A DNA stretch of 56,242 nt from CAIVPM01 sp964477265 (GTDB lineage: Bacteria; Bacteroidota; Bacteroidia; Chitinophagales; Chitinophagaceae), in NCBI GenBank assembly GCA_964477265.1, contig CAYZDJ010000019.1, positions 1 to 56,242 of the forward strand. The letters are read 5' to 3'. The notes under the pieces were generated by a model. It had not been told where the DNA came from, did not search any database, and saw nothing but the letters and a program-made list of their open reading frames with translations. Position 1 is the first letter of the stretch; each line of letters begins with the position of its first letter. Shown here in pieces: positions 8,801 to 16,425 of this stretch. The translations under genes and the position numbers were made by a program.

Positions 8801-10384
8801 TGACCTCGAAATATTATTTTTGCTAATTACCAAATCATTGATTGTTGCAGAAGCATAAATGGCAGAATTGTAAAAATCCGTGATATTATTATTTATTATT
8901 TTATTACCCACGTTTTCTGTTGCAATGCCAGAACCAAACATGTATATACCATAGCCTCCACCACTAATAGTATTATTTTCAATTAAGTTATAGCTACCAT
9001 TGTTTCCACTTGTAGCAGTAGCCTGAGTTGAGCCATTAAATAAAATACAATTATAAGATGCCAGTGCTGTAGAAGTTGCATTATTTAACAATGTACAATT
9101 CCTGATAATATTACTGTCAGATTGGTTCATGAATAAAACATTCCAATTATAACTGCCTTGTGTGCCATCAATTGTTAAACTATCAATGATTATGTGACTG
9201 GCATTGTTAAATGTAAGAATAGCTTTATTAGCTACAGTACCTGCAGCAAATGAAAGTACTTCGCCATGTCCATTAAATGTTATTGTATTTGTGCCAGAAA
9301 CACCACCAATAAAAGGAATTTTAACTTGCTCGTTATAAGGGCCACTTCCACTTACTACATTAAAGACAACAGGACCATTAATACCACTGCACTTAATATA
9401 ATCTACTGCATCGCTAAATTTTGAAAAATTATTTCCGCCTGTAGGATTATTTTGATTAATTGTATAAGTACCAGAAATACTTGCTGGTGTTGTTATTTGC
9501 AATGGTGTTGAGTAAGATGTAAGCCCACCACAGGTTACAGCACATCTGTAATATTTACTAACCAACTGGCTTGTGGTTAATGAGGAACCATTAGCTCCTG
9601 CTATATCTGTAAAATTTGAATTGGTGGTTGATGACTGCCATTGATATGTTTGACCAGAACCATTGCTTTGTCCTGATAAATCTAACTTAAATGCATGTCC
9701 TGCACAGGTATCGCTTGTTGCAGACACTGTAGTACCAGCTATTGGTGGTGCTGTACAAGGCACTGCAACATTAAATGTTATTGAGCCTGTAAACCATGAA
9801 TTTTCATAAGAAGAATTTGGAAAAGAACCTGCATAACCAACAGGTTGGCCACCAATTTTTGCATCACCTAGTATAAGGCTCACACTATCTTTTGTTAATG
9901 TGCTTGGCGAGCAAAGTCCTGGCGTTAACCCACCACTATAAGCCAATCCTGAAAAAGATTCTAAGGCAAACCTGTAAGTTGTATTGGCAGGAATAGTAAA
10001 ATTAATATTTGGAAAAATAGTGTTATAGCCCACAATTAAATTTACTGAGACAGGATTGTCGCCAGTAATTTTTGTCCAGCCATTTGCAACAGAAACCAAG
10101 CCTGGCGTGCCAGATAAAGATGTAGGCGAATACCATAAAGTAAAACTTCCAGGGCTTGTTGGAAAACTTGGTGTGCCACCAGATTTAAAATCTTCAAGCT
10201 TGGTTAATACAATATCATTGCTGCTTGCATTTTGAATAACAAAAGTTACAGTTGTATTGCCACCTATATAATTAGAGCCAGTGTAGCCAACATTGCCAGC
10301 AGCAGCAGTGGTAATGGTTGTTTGGGAAAACGATGTTGTGCAAATAGCAGCAGCTAATGCAAATAGCAGTAAAGCTTTTTTCAT
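5825..10384 (-). CDS. large secreted T9SS protein with two Ig-like/beta-helix modules
   Basis: A 1519-residue exported protein with a cleavable signal peptide (MKKALLLFALAAAICTTSFSQ). After an N-terminal domain of about 200 residues come two homologous modules, at roughly 205-770 and 775-1322. Each starts with an Ig-like segment (GQTYQWQ... YYRCAV.C), then a block with GINGPVVFNVV, then a right-handed beta-helix region rich in DSNIIRNC and NNTI.GG.Y turns. Each ends in a PDPGAFEF or NPDAGCYEF motif. The last 80 residues form a type A T9SS sorting domain (VFPNPVSDNLNV, AAGKYLLKL). Such helices often bind or cut polysaccharide, but no catalytic residues could be assigned. It is probably displayed or released at the outer membrane and is transcribed alone, ending in a strong hairpin. 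Confidence 0.85.
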   Translation of the reverse strand: MKKALLLFALAAAICTTSFSQTTITTAAAGNVGYTGSNYIGGNTTVTFVIQNASSNDIVLTKLEDFKSGGTPSFPTSPGSFTLWYSPTSLSGTPGLVSVANGWTKITGDNPVSVNLIVGYNTIFPNINFTIPANTTYRFALESFSGLAYSGGLTPGLCSPSTLTKDSVSLILGDAKIGGQPVGYAGSFPNSSYENSWFTGSITFNVAVPCTAPPIAGTTVSATSDTCAGHAFKLDLSGQSNGSGQTYQWQSSTTNSNFTDIAGANGSSLTTSQLVSKYYRCAVTCGGLTSYSTPLQITTPASISGTYTINQNNPTGGNNFSKFSDAVDYIKCSGINGPVVFNVVSGSGPYNEQVKIPFIGGVSGTNTITFNGHGEVLSFAAGTVANKAILTFNNASHIIIDSLTIDGTQGSYNWNVLFMNQSDSNIIRNCTLLNNATSTALASYNCILFNGSTQATATSGNNGSYNLIENNTISGGGYGIYMFGSGIATENVGNKIINNNITDFYNSAIYASATINDLVISKNNISRSGRVNTASTASGIATASNCLNTLIEKNKIHNMFDMMPANTSACYPINISSSSVIGKETKVFNNLIYNMNGSGVQSAIYNASGNNMKAYNNTISLDDANTATNAANGFTQTGTATGVDFSNNVIAITRNTSGKIRCLNYSNTANIVSNHNAFYISCPASSDTAIGQWGTTSYITLSNWRSANNNAYDQQSVNTNPLFVNTSANDFTPTAPALNDIAQNVGIATDIVGNNRSSISPDPGAFEFNIANCTNPVNAGAAMAVVNSTCPSVAFNLELSDNTFGEGQTYQWQVSPNNATFTNIGSAGTNIFYQNTQPSTNYYRCAVQCNGGTVAYSTSVLVTTPSYVSGTFTINNSLPTAGTNFNSFNDALNAIKCGINGPVVFNVVAGANPFQERFTIPEISGASAINTLTINGNGATLQYSTSDANSRAAIILNGADHIIIDSLNIDVSGGSFGWGILITNQADSNIIRNCNITASVVSSNQGSAGILFNGSTVSLSTSGNNGNYNSIINNTITGGYYSVWLYGSSSSTTQNINNSILKNKFFDMYAYGVYAVYQSAGLLISENDISRPNRTTSTSAGGVYIYTGCADAVVEKNKVHNLFNAMLTNTSSIDGIFIGANPAAGHDNKVINNLIYNVNGSGVNHGITCTFGNNAKVYHNTIVLDDQASATTLTYGFYQPVQATGIDFRNNIVYVSRNSSATKSCLFYGSSLSTINSNNNILYSTNGNVATLQGTSYANLSSWQAANSNAYDQQSVSADPVFASVTNYLPTATAVDNAGTALGITTDIAGTTRSSANPDAGCYEFAGALPITGLDFKGEKTGEINKLSWTTLTEKNNYGFEILSSKTNSNNGFSKIGFVSSKAADGNSNTLLSYTFNDVNSSATNTYYKLKQIDKGGKFVYSNIVFIKAVKSINTGIVSVFPNPVSDNLNVVIEASIANKATLLVVDIFGKTMLQKNINLSEGENVTSVHLNSLAAGKYLLKLVCNNGCQTSIQKFVKK

Positions 10385-10624
10385 TTTTAAAATGTATTGA
10401 AGTCAGTAAAATAATTACCAGGATATTGTGATTTAAAAAACGAGGTGCAATTATGTTATAAGGATTGATAGCAAAATAAAATACCTTTTTTATAATTGGT
10501 GCGTAATCCTGTAACAACTAAACCACTTTCCTAACAGGTACATCAATCAACCTAACCAGTAAATCAATCAAAACAAAATTCAGCATTATTCCCATATACA
10601 CAAACAAAAAACACCTGGCTTTGA

Positions 10625-10653
10625 TTGTTGATAGGCAGATTAAAATATTTTCG
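10625..10653 (+). promoter_or_regulatory. candidate promoter for the ferredoxin-iscX genes
   Basis: TTG (10625-10627), 18 bp, then TATTTTCG (10646-10653) is close to the Bacteroidota consensus TTG-N17-23-TAnnTTTG, with one mismatch in the downstream box. Similar TAnnTTCG boxes occur upstream of thrS and the Omp28-like gene. Transcription would start close to the dyad at 10659. Confidence 0.35.
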
Positions 10654-10658
10654 CCGCC

Positions 10659-10686
10659 AAATCTGATTATAATATTAATCAGGTTT
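10659..10686 (+). promoter_or_regulatory. dyad upstream of ferredoxin, possible operator or leader hairpin
   Basis: AAATCTGATTA (10659-10669) and TAATCAGGTTT (10676-10686) form an 11-bp inverted repeat with one mismatch around TAATAT. It sits at the expected transcription start and ends 18 bases before the ferredoxin ATG, a place suited to an operator. Which regulator would bind is unknown. Confidence 0.4.
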
Positions 10687-10704
10687 TATATTCACAATAA
10701 CATT

Positions 10705-11040
10705 ATGTATAACATTAAAATAAATTTTGAACAAAAAGGAGTAGAAACAAAAACCATTGCCAGCAATGCTGTTGGCGATAGCTTGCTTGAAGTATTGCTG
10801 GATAATAATATTGAGCTACATCATAACTGTGGTGCAGTGTGTGCATGCAGCACCTGCCATATTTATGTAAACAGTGGCGAAGATTTTTTAGAAGAATTAA
10901 GCGACAAGGAAGAGAACTTTATAGACAGGGCTGTAAATCCAAGAATCAATAGTAGGTTGGGTTGCCAGTGTGTGCTGCAACCAGGTAGCGGCAATATTGA
11001 AATTACCTTGCCAGACCAGACACAGTTTTTAGGGGAATAA
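10705..11040 (+). CDS. fdx: [2Fe-2S] ferredoxin, ISC/adrenodoxin type
   Basis: A 111-residue ferredoxin; the ATG at 10705 is chosen because an upstream in-frame start adds 28 residues that do not fit the family. The cluster ligands C42-x5-C48-x2-C51 and C87 match the adrenodoxin/ISC-type pattern. Two extra cysteines (C46, C89) lie beside them. It probably donates electrons in Fe-S cluster assembly or another redox step. iscX follows 88 bp downstream, which supports an ISC role. The other isc genes (iscS, iscU, hscA) are not in this window. The symbol is tentative because several paralogues share this fold. Confidence 0.85.
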   Translation: MYNIKINFEQKGVETKTIASNAVGDSLLEVLLDNNIELHHNCGAVCACSTCHIYVNSGEDFLEELSDKEENFIDRAVNPRINSRLGCQCVLQPGSGNIEITLPDQTQFLGE

Positions 11041-11128
11041 TAAATAATGATTAGTTGTTAGTGATTAATTTAAAAATTGCTCAACATTTTATCATCACCA
11101 TTAATAATTAACAATTAAAAATTAATAA

Positions 11129-11362
11129 ATGTTTGAACCACCAATACACTGGAACGATTACGAAGACATTGCACAAAAACTTTACGAAAAGTTTGGCGAT
11201 GATTTTACTGAAAGCAAAATTTACAGGGTACGATTTACCAGCCTGCTTGAATGGGTTTTAGAATTACCCAATTTTGAAGGCACTCGTGAGCAAAGCAATG
11301 AAGGACACCTTGAAATGATACAAAGCAGTTGGGTGTATGAGTGGAGAGATAACCAAAAATAG
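11129..11362 (+). CDS. iscX: Fe-S cluster assembly protein IscX
   Basis: A 77-residue acidic protein with the IscX (YfhJ) pattern: I.W.DYEDIA..LYE.F near the N-terminus, VRFTSLLEWVLELPNFEG in the middle and SNEG.LE.IQ..W at the end. IscX binds IscS and iron and tunes cluster assembly. The pairing with ferredoxin is typical of ISC loci. Its stop codon (11360-11362) lies inside the left arm of the next hairpin repeat. Confidence 0.88.
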   Translation: MFEPPIHWNDYEDIAQKLYEKFGDDFTESKIYRVRFTSLLEWVLELPNFEGTREQSNEGHLEMIQSSWVYEWRDNQK

Positions 11363-11435
11363 TCTTTAGTCTTTGGATAAAAGTCTTTAGCAGTAAAGAC
11401 CAAAGCCAAAGACTAAAGACTAAAAACCAAAGACT
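11361..11435. repeat. nested hairpin of AGTCTTTAGTCTTTGG repeats
   Basis: AGTCTTTAGTCTTTGG (11361-11376) pairs perfectly with 11406-11421. Inside it GTCTTTA (11383-11389) pairs with TAAAGAC (11394-11400). A further CCAAAGACT ends right at the kdsC ATG. The repeat fills the whole gap between iscX and kdsC, so both genes may be separated at the RNA level by a processing or termination structure. Confidence 0.7.
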
Positions 11436-11960
11436 ATGTCAAATACTTTACAATACTTCAGCAACATAAAAGCCTTTGCGTTTGATGTGGATGGTGTGCT
11501 TACCAATGGTTCGTTAATTATTTTACCAAATGGCGTAATGGCACGCACCATGAATGTGAAAGATGGATATGCCTTGCAGCTTGCTGTAAAACGTGGTTAT
11601 AAAGTTGCAGTAATTTCTGGTGGCAATTCTGCCGAAGTTGTTGAAAGGCTTGCCCTGCTTGGTGTTAAGAATGTTTATATGAATACACATAACAAGGTTG
11701 CAGCTTTAAACGATTTTACTTCAAGGTATCAGATTAATAACAGCGAAATTTTATTTATGGGGGATGATATACCTGATGTTGATGTGATGCAACAAGTAGG
11801 TTTACCATGCTGCCCTGCCGATGCTGTTGATGAAATAAAGGATATTTCAAAATACATATCTCCTGTTGCAGGTGGGCAAGGCTGTGCAAGAGATGTGATT
11901 GAAAAAGTAATGAAGCTTGCCGGTAATTGGACACATAGCGAAAGTGTAACAAACAAGTAA
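11436..11960 (+). CDS. kdsC: 3-deoxy-D-manno-octulosonate-8-phosphate phosphatase (KdsC-like HAD)
   Basis: A 174-residue minimal HAD hydrolase without a cap domain, the size of KdsC. Motif I is FAFDVDGVLTNG with nucleophile D17 and acid D19. Motif II SGG and the motif III/IV region MGDDIPDVDVM follow, as does the C-terminal VAGGQGCARDVIE typical of KdsC. It would hydrolyse KDO-8-phosphate to KDO in lipopolysaccharide synthesis. kdsA, kdsB and other LPS genes are not nearby. Confidence 0.9.
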   Translation: MSNTLQYFSNIKAFAFDVDGVLTNGSLIILPNGVMARTMNVKDGYALQLAVKRGYKVAVISGGNSAEVVERLALLGVKNVYMNTHNKVAALNDFTSRYQINNSEILFMGDDIPDVDVMQQVGLPCCPADAVDEIKDISKYISPVAGGQGCARDVIEKVMKLAGNWTHSESVTNK

Positions 11961-11970
11961 TAATATTTTA

Positions 11971-12096
11971 CTATTCCACAATTAGCTTTTCAGTTTTTAC
12001 TTCTCCATTTTTTAAATCTCTTATCTCGAGCCTCATTTTGTCGTCCTCATTTCTTGTTATGTTAAAATGGCTAATGACTGCAGGTTTATCCATCAT
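11971..12096 (-). CDS. possible 41-residue small protein
   Basis: A short minus-strand frame between kdsC and the DHH phosphoesterase gene, with two ATGs in a row at its start (12096 and 12093). The translation reads MMDKPAVISHFNITR... and ends VKTEKLIVE. It is charged and has neither a signal peptide nor a membrane segment. Composition looks protein-like and no other gene overlaps it. It has no recognised family and no clear ribosome binding site, so it may be chance or a gene remnant. Confidence 0.35.
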   Translation of the reverse strand: MMDKPAVISHFNITRNEDDKMRLEIRDLKNGEVKTEKLIVE

Positions 12097-12146
12097 TCAA
12101 AATTCATCATTCTACATCCCTCAAAGCTCCTACATTTGCAGCCTTT

Positions 12147-13160
12147 ATGCAGGCAATCGAAGCTTTTTTCCCATTATTAAATATACCTCAAAAGGTTGTT
12201 ATTACCACACATCAAAAGCCAGATGGCGATGCAATGGGTTCTTCGTTGGGCTTGTATCATTTTCTTACATTGCTGGGTCACCAGGTTACAGTCATCTCTC
12301 CTACCAACTGGGCAGGTTTTTTAAACTGGATGCCAGGTAACGATAAGGTAATAGACTTTGAAAAAGAGCAACATAAATCGAAGGAAATTATAGCTGCCGC
12401 CAATATTATTTTTTGCCTGGATTTTAATACTCTTTCCCGCATTAAACACCTTGAGCCATCTATTGCAGGCTCAACAGCTATAAAGGTTTTAATAGACCAT
12501 CACCAGCAACCACAGGAGCAAGCATTTGCCTATGGCATGAGCAATACAGCCAAAAGCAGCACCTGCGAAATGGTGTATGATTTTATAGTTGCAGCAGGCT
12601 ATCAATCTAAAATAAATATAGATATTGCTACTTGCCTGTACACAGGCACCATGACAGACACTGGCTCGTTCAGGTTTGCCAGCACCACAGCAAGCGTGCA
12701 CAAAATGGTTGCCTTTTTTTTAGAACTGGGAATCAATCATTCTAAAATACACGAAAATATTTTTGATAACTTTTTAGAGAACAGGCTACGCTTTATTGGC
12801 AATGCCCTGCTTAACAGGATGGAGGTTTTTTATGAATACAATACTGCCGTAATGTGTATTCCTAAATATGATTTAAAAAAATATGATATTAAAACTGGCG
12901 ATACCGAAGGGCTTGTAAATTATTTGCAAAGTATTACAGGCATCAGGCTTGCAGCTATTGTGATAGACAGGGAAGAGGAAAGGAAATGGAGCTTTAGAAG
13001 CAAGGATAATTTTGACGTGAATGAATTTGCACGAAAACACTTTGAAGGTGGTGGGCATAAAATGGCTGCTGGTGGAAGAAGCAGTGACAGCCTTGAAAAA
13101 ACATATAACAATTTTTTAACAGTAATAAAACAATATGAAACAGAACTTAACAAAAATTAA
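12147..13160 (+). CDS. DHH-family phosphoesterase, NrnA-like
   Basis: A 337-residue DHH/DHHA1 phosphoesterase. The N-terminus has HQKPDGDAMGSSLGL, motif III is IDHHQQP and the DHHA1 end has GGGHKMAAGGRS. NrnA-type enzymes remove nucleotides from short oligoribonucleotides and hydrolyse pAp or c-di-AMP-derived pApA, using manganese. A TACATTTG box (12131-12138) matches the -7 consensus TAnnTTTG just upstream of the ATG, which would give a leaderless or nearly leaderless mRNA. The stop overlaps the next gene by 26 bp. Substrate specificity cannot be set from sequence. Confidence 0.88.
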   Translation: MQAIEAFFPLLNIPQKVVITTHQKPDGDAMGSSLGLYHFLTLLGHQVTVISPTNWAGFLNWMPGNDKVIDFEKEQHKSKEIIAAANIIFCLDFNTLSRIKHLEPSIAGSTAIKVLIDHHQQPQEQAFAYGMSNTAKSSTCEMVYDFIVAAGYQSKINIDIATCLYTGTMTDTGSFRFASTTASVHKMVAFFLELGINHSKIHENIFDNFLENRLRFIGNALLNRMEVFYEYNTAVMCIPKYDLKKYDIKTGDTEGLVNYLQSITGIRLAAIVIDREEERKWSFRSKDNFDVNEFARKHFEGGGHKMAAGGRSSDSLEKTYNNFLTVIKQYETELNKN

Positions 13161-14154
13161 AATTGCAATAGCAGTTGTTGCAACCGTTATGCTTACTGCG
13201 TGCAGCAGTAAATTTGAAAAAACTGCAAGCGGACTTGCTTATAAAATTACACGTGGCAGTGGCAAAGAAACTTTGAAACAAGGTCAATGGATTCAATTTA
13301 ACATAGAGTATAAATTGGGTAAAAAAGACACTGTTTTATTTACATCTTACAACAAAGTGGCTCAATTTATAAATATTGATACAGCCAGGATTCAAAAGCA
13401 TGACTTCTCTGAAATATTAACCAAGTTACACCAGGGCGATAAAGCAGAATTTATAATGAGTGTTGATACTTTGGTAAAAATGAAACAGCTGCCAGACTAT
13501 ACACCACTTTTTACAAAAGGAGAAACATTAAAAGGCAGACTTGAAATTATTAAGGTTTATCCAACCGAAGAAGCTTGCAAAGCAGACAGAGAAGTAGCAA
13601 TGAATAAAGCAATGGAATTGCAAATGAAAGAAAGAGAAAAGCAAATGAAAGAGCAGAAAGAAAAGAACGATAAAGATTTTAAAGACTACCTTACCAAGAA
13701 TAAAAAAATGCTGGACAACCAGATTGCAGAGTTGAAGGATTATGCATTAAAAAACAATATTAAAACTACTCAAACCCCAATGGGTGTTTTAGTAGAAATT
13801 GCAACACCTGGCACAGGCGAAAAACCAGTTGATGGCAAGCATGCACAAGTAATGTATAAAGGCTACCTTGTAAATGGAAAAGTATTTGATGCCAATATGG
13901 GTGCAGATGCAAGACATAAAGATCCAATTGATGTAGTGTTTGGTGGAGGCCGTACCATACCTGGTTTTGAAGATGGTTTAAAATTGTTTAACAAAGGTGC
14001 TAAAGGAAGAATTTTAATACCAGCAGCATTGGCTTACAGAGATCAGGACAGCCCTGAAATACCTGCTAATTCAAACATAATTTTTGATATTGAAGTTGTA
14101 GATGTTTCAGATAAAGCACCTCAATTAACAATACAAGAACCGGCACACAAATAA
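13135..14154 (+). CDS. FKBP-type peptidyl-prolyl isomerase lipoprotein
   Basis: A 339-residue lipoprotein (lipobox LTAC) that overlaps the preceding phosphoesterase by 26 bp. The next in-frame Met would destroy the signal, so the overlap is probably real. An N-terminal degenerate FKBP-like domain (about 30-140) is followed by a charged coiled-coil linker (about 145-200, many Lys/Glu/Met). A canonical FKBP domain follows (about 210-325) with VMYKGYLVNGKVFDAN, PGFEDGL and IPANSNIIFDIEVVDV. It would assist folding in the periplasm. Gliding bacteria have similar lipoproteins (GldI), but that name is not justified here. Confidence 0.88.
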   Translation: MKQNLTKIKIAIAVVATVMLTACSSKFEKTASGLAYKITRGSGKETLKQGQWIQFNIEYKLGKKDTVLFTSYNKVAQFINIDTARIQKHDFSEILTKLHQGDKAEFIMSVDTLVKMKQLPDYTPLFTKGETLKGRLEIIKVYPTEEACKADREVAMNKAMELQMKEREKQMKEQKEKNDKDFKDYLTKNKKMLDNQIAELKDYALKNNIKTTQTPMGVLVEIATPGTGEKPVDGKHAQVMYKGYLVNGKVFDANMGADARHKDPIDVVFGGGRTIPGFEDGLKLFNKGAKGRILIPAALAYRDQDSPEIPANSNIIFDIEVVDVSDKAPQLTIQEPAHK

Positions 14155-14170
14155 GAAAATGTTTTATAAA

Positions 14171-14205
14171 ATAAGAAAAGCCTTGCAGTGCAAGGCTTTT
14201 CTTAT
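14171..14205. terminator. bidirectional terminator
   Basis: A 15-bp perfect stem (ATAAGAAAAGCCTTG with its complement) around a 5-nt loop, with T-rich flanks. It lies between the convergent FKBP and DUF6029 genes and can serve both. Confidence 0.85.
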
Positions 14206-14234
14206 TTGTGTATATTGCTTAAAACAATTGAGTG

Positions 14235-15833
14235 TTAATTTCCAAACGATGTTGTTAAGGAAGCCGTAAAGCCATAAGCAGCAGGCACAAAACGACAAAC
14301 ACCACCAACACAAAATAAACCTGCACGTTGCTTGCCAAAAGCTAAGCTAAAACGGGTTGCCTTTTGTGTAACGCTGGCTCCAAAGTTGTAATAATGTGTA
14401 TTTGTTTCGCCATAATTGTATAAATCGCTTACATAAAACGCAAGCGGCGATGAAAAAGAAAACTCAGTTATTGCCGAAGCCCAGTTGCCCAAATCTTCTT
14501 TTGTAGATAAATGTTCCAACTTAACGCGTATAGACTTTTTTGGGGCATATTTATACAATGCACCAAAAGCAATAACGTTGCTCACAACATCTGGATGCGA
14601 GGCAGCCTGAATAACTGCAGCATTGTAAAAAATATTTTGAAGGGTAAGTGTAGTTTCAAGTTTTTTACTCCATTTCTTTTTTATTTCAATATTTGCATCG
14701 CTATAATATTTTGTTGTGCCTACGCTCAAAATATCTGTTCCATCTTTTAAAGAAGTATAATAGGAAAAATTAGCTGATACTTTAGTTCCAAATTTACCAC
14801 CTAACTTACTACCTGGTTTAAAGTTATAAAACAAGTCAGTTTGAAAACCAGTTTCATTTTTTACCTGTGCATTATAAACATATATATTGCTTGTTAAAAA
14901 ATCGTGTTGTTTAGTAAGTGCTGGTAAATAGTTTACAGATAAAAGTGTGGCTACTTCATTTTCCCTGTCATATCTAAAATCCATATTGCTTAATGCACGA
15001 GCAGTTAATGTCCAGCCAAAATTATTCTTTGCATAAGTTGCATTTACAAGTAATGATTTGCCATCGGCAGTACTGTAATTATTTATTAAGTGTGGGTCAC
15101 TGCCTTTATTTACATATTCTGCATTGATTGAAAAATTTCCACTAGACACATCAACACGTGCAGCATAAGAGTTTACAGTAGATGGAAAATCGTCAATAGG
15201 GCCTGTGTATTCCTGATATCTGCCAACATAGCTTCCTCCTATTGTTATGCTGGTTTTAGTTTGTTTTTGTGGATGCAAAAGTTTAGATAGTTCAAATTCG
15301 CCATCAAAACCCCTGACAGTAGCATTAAATATTTCAAAAACTTTTCTTGGTTTACCGTAAAAAGCTTTTAAGCGAATACCATTGGTTGGTGCTACAAAAA
15401 AGTTGGCTCCTTCTAAAGAATTATTAATACCTATCTGGCGGTTTTCGAAACTGCGAAATATTAATCCACTTCCAAATTGCTCATAAAAATCACCTACCTG
15501 AACCGAAAAGTTTTTGTCGGTATATTTAAAATATTTGTTTACTAATTTACTTTGTGTTACAGGCAATGTATAAAATCCTAAAATAGAAGGCAGGTAACTT
15601 TCGTGTTGCAGGCCTGTAGAAAAATTACCAATTGTGTAGTCCAGTTTAAAAAAAGAGTTAGAGCCTATTTTATCCTGAGGAACAGCAGCACCAATTTTTT
15701 CATCTTTCATGTAGTACTGGCTGTAATTTTCAAAGCTTCCGTTTAGCTGCCCTTTAAGTAATGGGCTTGCATCCTGGGCAAAAACGTAATTTCCTGCTAG
15801 TGCCAATGCAGCCAGCATTATTTTTTTCTTCAT
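14235..15833 (-). CDS. DUF6029 outer-membrane protein
   Basis: A 532-residue protein with a signal peptide (MKKKIMLAALALAGNYVFAQ) and alternating aromatic/polar strands through its length, as in an outer-membrane beta-barrel. The N-terminal GQLNGSFENYSQYY and the GDFYEQFGSGLIFRSFENRQIG block are recalled from the Bacteroidota family DUF6029. The protein ends in a short strand with Phe near the end. Function is unknown. The neighbouring tlpA-like gene lies 24 bp upstream in the same direction, so the two are likely co-transcribed. Confidence 0.75.
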   Translation of the reverse strand: MKKKIMLAALALAGNYVFAQDASPLLKGQLNGSFENYSQYYMKDEKIGAAVPQDKIGSNSFFKLDYTIGNFSTGLQHESYLPSILGFYTLPVTQSKLVNKYFKYTDKNFSVQVGDFYEQFGSGLIFRSFENRQIGINNSLEGANFFVAPTNGIRLKAFYGKPRKVFEIFNATVRGFDGEFELSKLLHPQKQTKTSITIGGSYVGRYQEYTGPIDDFPSTVNSYAARVDVSSGNFSINAEYVNKGSDPHLINNYSTADGKSLLVNATYAKNNFGWTLTARALSNMDFRYDRENEVATLLSVNYLPALTKQHDFLTSNIYVYNAQVKNETGFQTDLFYNFKPGSKLGGKFGTKVSANFSYYTSLKDGTDILSVGTTKYYSDANIEIKKKWSKKLETTLTLQNIFYNAAVIQAASHPDVVSNVIAFGALYKYAPKKSIRVKLEHLSTKEDLGNWASAITEFSFSSPLAFYVSDLYNYGETNTHYYNFGASVTQKATRFSLAFGKQRAGLFCVGGVCRFVPAAYGFTASLTTSFGN

Positions 15834-15857
15834 AAAACTTGTAATTGGTTTTTATTT

Positions 15858-16343
15858 CTATAATGATTTTATTTTATCGAATAAGTTATCTTCTTCTCCA
15901 GCAATATAGCCAGTGTGTCGATAAACAATTTTACCATTTTTAATAATTAATACATGCGGTACATCTGTAATGTTTAAAGCTCGTTTAAGTTCGCTGTTTA
16001 TATCTAATAAAACATCAAACTTCCACCCCTTGCCTTTAATAAATGGTTTAACTCGTTGAGATGTCCTTGAATCATCTATAGAAACCCCAATAAATTTAAA
16101 TGGCTTAGCCTTTTGCCAATCTTCGTAATTGTCATTAATATTTTCTAATTCTGAAATGCAAGGCACGCACCAGGTTGCCCAAAATGAAACTACAACAAGT
16201 GTATCTTTAGATGTTGATGATAAATTAGAAAAATTGATTTCTTTTCCATCAACATTCTTTAAAGTTACTGTAGGCAAATTTTCCTGAGAAAAGCCCAAGT
16301 ACCCTAAACATAATAGGCTAACAAGAACAAAAAATTTCTTCAT
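15858..16343 (-). CDS. TlpA/ResA-like periplasmic thioredoxin
   Basis: A 161-residue thioredoxin-fold protein with a signal peptide (MKKFFVLVSLLCLGYLGFSQ) and the active site WC59-V-P-C62 in SFWATWCVPC. A cis-proline region DVPHVLIIKNGKIVYRHTGY follows. It probably reduces or exchanges disulfides of exported proteins. It lies directly upstream of the DUF6029 barrel gene and divergent to the Omp28-like gene, which also has a CxxC thioredoxin-type motif, so the three may share a redox or folding job at the envelope. Confidence 0.88.
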   Translation of the reverse strand: MKKFFVLVSLLCLGYLGFSQENLPTVTLKNVDGKEINFSNLSSTSKDTLVVVSFWATWCVPCISELENINDNYEDWQKAKPFKFIGVSIDDSRTSQRVKPFIKGKGWKFDVLLDINSELKRALNITDVPHVLIIKNGKIVYRHTGYIAGEEDNLFDKIKSL

Positions 16344-16375
16344 TTAATTTTTTTTTGCGAATTAAGTGCTTTTTA

Positions 16376-16408
16376 TTTAGTAACCATATTTTCAAACACT
16401 TATATTCG
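16376..16408 (+). promoter_or_regulatory. candidate promoter of the Omp28-like gene
   Basis: TTTAG (16376-16380), 20 bp, then TATATTCG (16401-16408) resembles the Bacteroidota promoter TTTG-N19-TAnnTTTG. The implied leader is about 13 bases. Confidence 0.3.
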
Positions 16409-16425
16409 CCCACAAATTTTTAAAT

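Larger units (their letters stand above)
10385..10704. other. divergent intergenic region between the beta-helix protein and ferredoxin genes
   Basis: These 320 bases separate two divergent genes and must hold both promoters. There is an imperfect direct repeat around ATCAATCAA (about 10540-10570), and near the ferredoxin gene a promoter-like pair of boxes and a dyad described separately. No open frame here looks like a gene. Confidence 0.5.
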
